Source of the DNA: Sulfurimonas sp.
Lineage (GTDB): Bacteria > Campylobacterota > Campylobacteria > Campylobacterales > Sulfurimonadaceae
DNA length: 8,914 bases
Direction: 5' to 3'
NCBI GenBank assembly: GCA_015487435.1
Contig: WFPU01000167.1
Span: forward strand, 1 to 8,914
The position numbers were made by a program, and so were the translations under genes. This document shows positions 6,068 to 8,914 of this stretch, piece after piece; positions within the stretch are counted from its first letter, which is position 1, and every line of letters begins with the position of its first letter. The notes below the pieces were generated by a model. The model had not been told where the DNA came from. It saw only the letters and a list, made by a program, of their open reading frames with translations, and made no database searches.

Positions 6068-8620
6068 CTATATCTCCTCACATGTAGTTTTTTTCTTATA
6101 CTTTATATCTAAAAGTTCAAAGTGTTTTTTTGCATACGCTATCTGCCACTTCTCCCTGCCTCGTAACTCTTTCTCATCTACTGAACCTTTAGTCTCTACT
6201 ATAAATGCACCCTCACTCTCATCAAGCTTAATCACTGCAAAGTCAGGATTATAGCTCCCTAGTGGTGTTTTTATCTTAAAACGTTTTGGGAGTTTTGTAA
6301 CAAGCTTAAAGTGATTTTTTGCACACCCTATAAACTCCCTCTCTACATTTGAATCAAACTGTTCAGCAGTGTAGAGTCCCTTTGGAGTCTCTTCTAAGTT
6401 ATACTCCTCTATACTCTCTACAAAGATATTACTAAACTCATAGTACTCATCTATCTTTTTATAAAGTAAACCACTCTCACTCAATAACTCAAAAAGTACA
6501 TATTCAAAAACATGCAATACCTCTTTGAGATAAGCATCACTATTTTTGATAAACTCGCGCACAAATGTAGAAAATCCAAATGCTTCAAATATCTCTATAA
6601 TTGTCTTTCGCGTTAAGCCTATCTCTTTTTCTATAATAGTTACAATATCAGGAAGCTCCTCTTCATAGAGTACTTTACTATGTCTTTCATTCTCAACATA
6701 GCCACCAAGATTACTCCCTAATCCTCCAAACTGCTTGAGAATCTTCTTCTCTCTCACTTCTATACTCTGCAGTTTTGCTATAACCAACTCTTTATATCGC
6801 ATACTATCTAAACTTATCTCATAAATAGTTTTCTGTTTCAGCTTTTTCCAAAGTGCTCTAAACTCTTTAAGCTCAGCCATTTCAGGGCGAAGTGTCGCTT
6901 TTTTTCTTTTTTTGAAGTTGTTTGGTTTGACACCACTGCTAACGCCACTCACTTCATACTCTAGTTGCAAACCTCTAGCGAACTCATCAAAGCTCTCGTT
7001 TGCTATGACTGTGAGTCTATTTATGCTCTTATCATTTACTCTTTCGCCCTCTGCATTTACAGCGAGTCGCACACCACGACCTAAAATCTGGCGTTTTTTC
7101 ATTTCAGATTTTGTATCGTTAAGAGTCGTTATAAAAAAGACATTAGGGTTATCCCACCCCTCTTTTAAAGCACTATGAGAAAATATAAAACTCACATTTT
7201 CATCAAAACTCAAAAGTTTTTCTTTATCTTTCATTATCAAATCATAAGTCTTTTTAGCAAGTTTTCTATCGCTATCGTTACTTTTAAGAGCATCCACAAA
7301 ACCACTCTTGCGTTTGGCAAAGTAAGAAGCATAAACATCTTGTGCATTGAGATCTCTAAAACTCAAAAATTCTTTTTTATGCTTATCAAATTCGCTACAA
7401 AAAAAGTGCTCTATCCACCCCTCTTCCTCTTGTAAAAAATTGGCGACCTTATCTACAAAAAAGAGGCTTAGCACTTTGATGTTTTTCTGCTTTAGCTCTT
7501 CAAACTTCTGCATATGCAGTTTTATCGCTTCACTTATCTGCTCTTGTTGGATTTGGCGTTTAATCGCTCCATTTATCTCATGAAGCTCTAACTTCAAGCC
7601 ATTTTCAAACGCGATAAAAAGCTCTTTGAAGTTTATCTCATCTACTATAAAACCTGCATAGATTGGATTTTTTGTCTTCTCTTTGAGGCTGTCGTTGCCT
7701 TTTATCTTCACTATCTTTTTGACAAATTCATTTTTGTTGTTTACTATCAATTCAAGTGAGGCGACGGGTCTTTTGGACTTTTTATCTATCTCAATTTTAA
7801 GTACATTTATATAGATGTCATTTATGGTTTGGTTCTCACTCAAGGCGAAAACATCTATCTGCTTAACAAGTCCACCCTCTAGTGCCTCTTTTGGCCTTAA
7901 CAAATAGAGGAGATTATAAAGGTTTTTATGTGTCGCCGAATAACGCAGAGTGAAGAGTGGGTTCAGCTCAGATATGGATGTTTTAGAGAGTTCACTCTCC
8001 ATATTTTGTGGTTCATCGAGGATGAGGATAGGGTTGGTTTTTTGCAGCGACTCTTTTGGTGTGCCTACAAACCCCTCTCGTGGCATATTGAGTATGGTTC
8101 CTGCTCGTTTGAAACTATCTATAGTCATGACCATAATGTTGAGAGCATCATCTCTTATAAAATGTTTGAGTGAACCCAAGCGCGAAGAGTCATACTCAAA
8201 GTAATCATAAGGAAAATGAAACTCCTCTTTAAAATGCTCCTGCATACTCCTAAGTGAATTAAGCACTCCCTCACGGATGGCAATAGATGGTGTTATGATG
8301 ATAAACTTACTCCACCCATACTTAGCATACATCTCTAAAATAGTCCGAATGTAAACATATGTTTTCCCTGTTCCCGTCTCCATCTCTATGGTAAAATCAA
8401 GAGACTCCAAAATACCAGTTTTTTCAATACTATTGAGTGTTTGGATAGTTTGCAGATTTTTTAGAAGTGTCTCTTTATCTAGTGTTAGTTGGTTAGAACA
8501 GACTGCCTCCCCATCAAATATATCATACTCATTATCTAGTTTCGCTTGTCCTAGAAAAAGGTCTAGTGTTGCACTTATCGCTTTTGATTGGTGGGGTTGG
8601 GTGAGGTATTTTATCTGCAT
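6068..8620 (-). CDS. res: Type III restriction-modification enzyme, Res subunit
   Basis: Res is the ATP-driven translocase and nuclease that acts with a Mod methyltransferase to cut unmethylated foreign DNA. The 850-residue protein opens with a Q-tip-like QPHQSKAI. Superfamily 2 helicase motifs follow in order: Walker A ETGTGKT (81-87), DEPQ (202-205), SAT (228-230), the ALKEGWDNPNV block (484-494) and QILGRGVR (511-518). DEPQ in place of DEAD/DEAH is common in type III Res proteins. The C-terminus carries a PD-(D/E)XK nuclease site: PD at 792-793 and E809-T-K811. All key residues are present and the length is normal, so it should be active. ATG is supported by GAGGA 6 nt upstream and a TAATG overlap with the preceding gene. 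No mod gene is in the window. An orphan Res-like helicase-nuclease with another partner is the main alternative. Confidence 0.9.
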   Translation of the reverse strand: MQIKYLTQPHQSKAISATLDLFLGQAKLDNEYDIFDGEAVCSNQLTLDKETLLKNLQTIQTLNSIEKTGILESLDFTIEMETGTGKTYVYIRTILEMYAKYGWSKFIIITPSIAIREGVLNSLRSMQEHFKEEFHFPYDYFEYDSSRLGSLKHFIRDDALNIMVMTIDSFKRAGTILNMPREGFVGTPKESLQKTNPILILDEPQNMESELSKTSISELNPLFTLRYSATHKNLYNLLYLLRPKEALEGGLVKQIDVFALSENQTINDIYINVLKIEIDKKSKRPVASLELIVNNKNEFVKKIVKIKGNDSLKEKTKNPIYAGFIVDEINFKELFIAFENGLKLELHEINGAIKRQIQQEQISEAIKLHMQKFEELKQKNIKVLSLFFVDKVANFLQEEEGWIEHFFCSEFDKHKKEFLSFRDLNAQDVYASYFAKRKSGFVDALKSNDSDRKLAKKTYDLIMKDKEKLLSFDENVSFIFSHSALKEGWDNPNVFFITTLNDTKSEMKKRQILGRGVRLAVNAEGERVNDKSINRLTVIANESFDEFARGLQLEYEVSGVSSGVKPNNFKKRKKATLRPEMAELKEFRALWKKLKQKTIYEISLDSMRYKELVIAKLQSIEVREKKILKQFGGLGSNLGGYVENERHSKVLYEEELPDIVTIIEKEIGLTRKTIIEIFEAFGFSTFVREFIKNSDAYLKEVLHVFEYVLFELLSESGLLYKKIDEYYEFSNIFVESIEEYNLEETPKGLYTAEQFDSNVEREFIGCAKNHFKLVTKLPKRFKIKTPLGSYNPDFAVIKLDESEGAFIVETKGSVDEKELRGREKWQIAYAKKHFELLDIKYKKKTTCEEI
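6074..6078 (-). promoter_or_regulatory. Ribosome binding site inside the end of res, deciding a GTG start
   Basis: On the minus strand AGGAG lies within the last codons of res, 7 nt before the GTG at 6066-6064. No similar site precedes the GTG at 6081. The arrangement suggests translational coupling to res. Confidence 0.6.
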
Positions 8621-8914
8621 TATTCTTCCTCACTTATAGCTCTTATTTTCCTAAGAAAATAATACAATGATTGATTGTTTTCTGGTTTAATATTCTCCCT
8701 ACTTTTCAAAAAGTTTTTTAATATATTTTCTTCTAAGTTCCTATCTGACTTTATATTAAATCTTCTTTTTAAATCCTCTTTTGTTTTTTTATTACTTTTT
8801 TCCCAAGCAGACTGCATCCATGATTCTAATTCAGTTGAGGCAACAACTGTTGTTAGATTCTGTATTATTGATAAATTCATTTCAATTTCAAACTCTTTTT
8901 TTTCAGTTACAACA
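8620..8914 (-). CDS. Unrecognised protein, C-terminal part, runs off the right edge
   Basis: I do not recognise this protein. An ATG at 8880 would give an 86-residue product, but the frame stays open to the window edge (codons V-V-T-E-K-K-E-F-E-I-E before that methionine) and no Shine-Dalgarno sequence precedes the ATG. It is therefore more likely the tail of a longer gene, of which 97 residues are visible. The visible part is charged and probably helical, rich in lysine, glutamate and asparagine, with no cysteines and no membrane segment. It lies directly before res with a 1-nt stop/start overlap, so it is in the same operon. Type III systems usually have mod in this place, but this tail does not show methyltransferase motifs; it could be an accessory protein between mod and res, or the C-terminus of an unusual Mod. 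Confidence 0.55.
   Translation of the reverse strand, partial: VVTEKKEFEIEMNLSIIQNLTTVVASTELESWMQSAWEKSNKKTKEDLKRRFNIKSDRNLEENILKNFLKSRENIKPENNQSLYYFLRKIRAISEEE
8627..8631 (-). promoter_or_regulatory. Ribosome binding site of res within the upstream gene
   Basis: On the minus strand GAGGA lies 6 nt before the res ATG, inside the last glutamate codons of the upstream frame, whose TAA stop shares its final A with the ATG (TAATG). This points to stop-restart coupling of translation. Confidence 0.6.

Noticed and set aside
6899..6915. T-rich runs within res as a phase-variation tract
   Set aside because: The runs are interrupted by C and encode a lysine/arginine patch (KKRKK); the tract is not a long single-base repeat, and the frame is intact through it.
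7928..8204. Two overlapping plus-strand frames of 81 and 84 codons inside res
   Set aside because: Both are antisense to the helicase motifs of Res, have no ribosome binding site and resemble no family.

Overview
The window looks like a piece of an AT-rich campylobacterotal (epsilonproteobacterial) chromosome. I infer something near Sulfurimonas, Sulfurovum or Arcobacter from the style of the UvrA protein, the AT-rich codon use and the tight same-strand operon. That placement is from memory of the families, not from a search. No rRNA, tRNA or CRISPR array is visible.

Left part (1-1859), rightward. An AT-only-looking intergenic stretch with a perfect 10-bp inverted repeat leads into a small coiled-coil plus winged-helix-like hypothetical gene. 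That gene is cut off by a complete IS5-family insertion sequence (602-1859). The element has a 336-residue DDE transposase, 17-bp imperfect terminal inverted repeats and a probable 3-bp TTA target duplication. Each end of the element also carries a perfect 8-bp inverted repeat followed by a T-run that points outward, like a terminator on each side.

Right part (1860-8914), leftward. Four genes are packed as one operon, in transcription order: the C-terminal end of an unrecognised protein that is open at the right edge; a type III restriction-modification Res subunit (helicase plus PD-(D/E)XK nuclease); a zinc-finger protein with a pRiA4b ORF-3/IS1096 TnpR-like core; and uvrA, the damage-recognition ATPase of nucleotide excision repair. 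The first pair share a TAATG stop/start, the second pair are 1 nt apart, and uvrA follows after 22 nt. Two of the starts are best placed at non-ATG codons (GTG and TTG), each chosen by a good Shine-Dalgarno sequence. The uvrA start codon is followed at once by a run of nine A's.

The IS sits exactly at the uvrA stop codon: the TTA of the right-hand flank is the reverse complement of the TAA stop. The UvrA protein is therefore whole, but whatever followed uvrA has been replaced or pushed away by the IS. Removing the IS does not restore a full-length small gene, so the junction may be the product of recombination between IS copies rather than one simple insertion.

The most unusual feature is the layout: a restriction nuclease, a zinc-binding protein of unknown role and UvrA in one apparent transcript. 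A partner methyltransferase (Mod) is not in the window and would be expected upstream, beyond the right edge.
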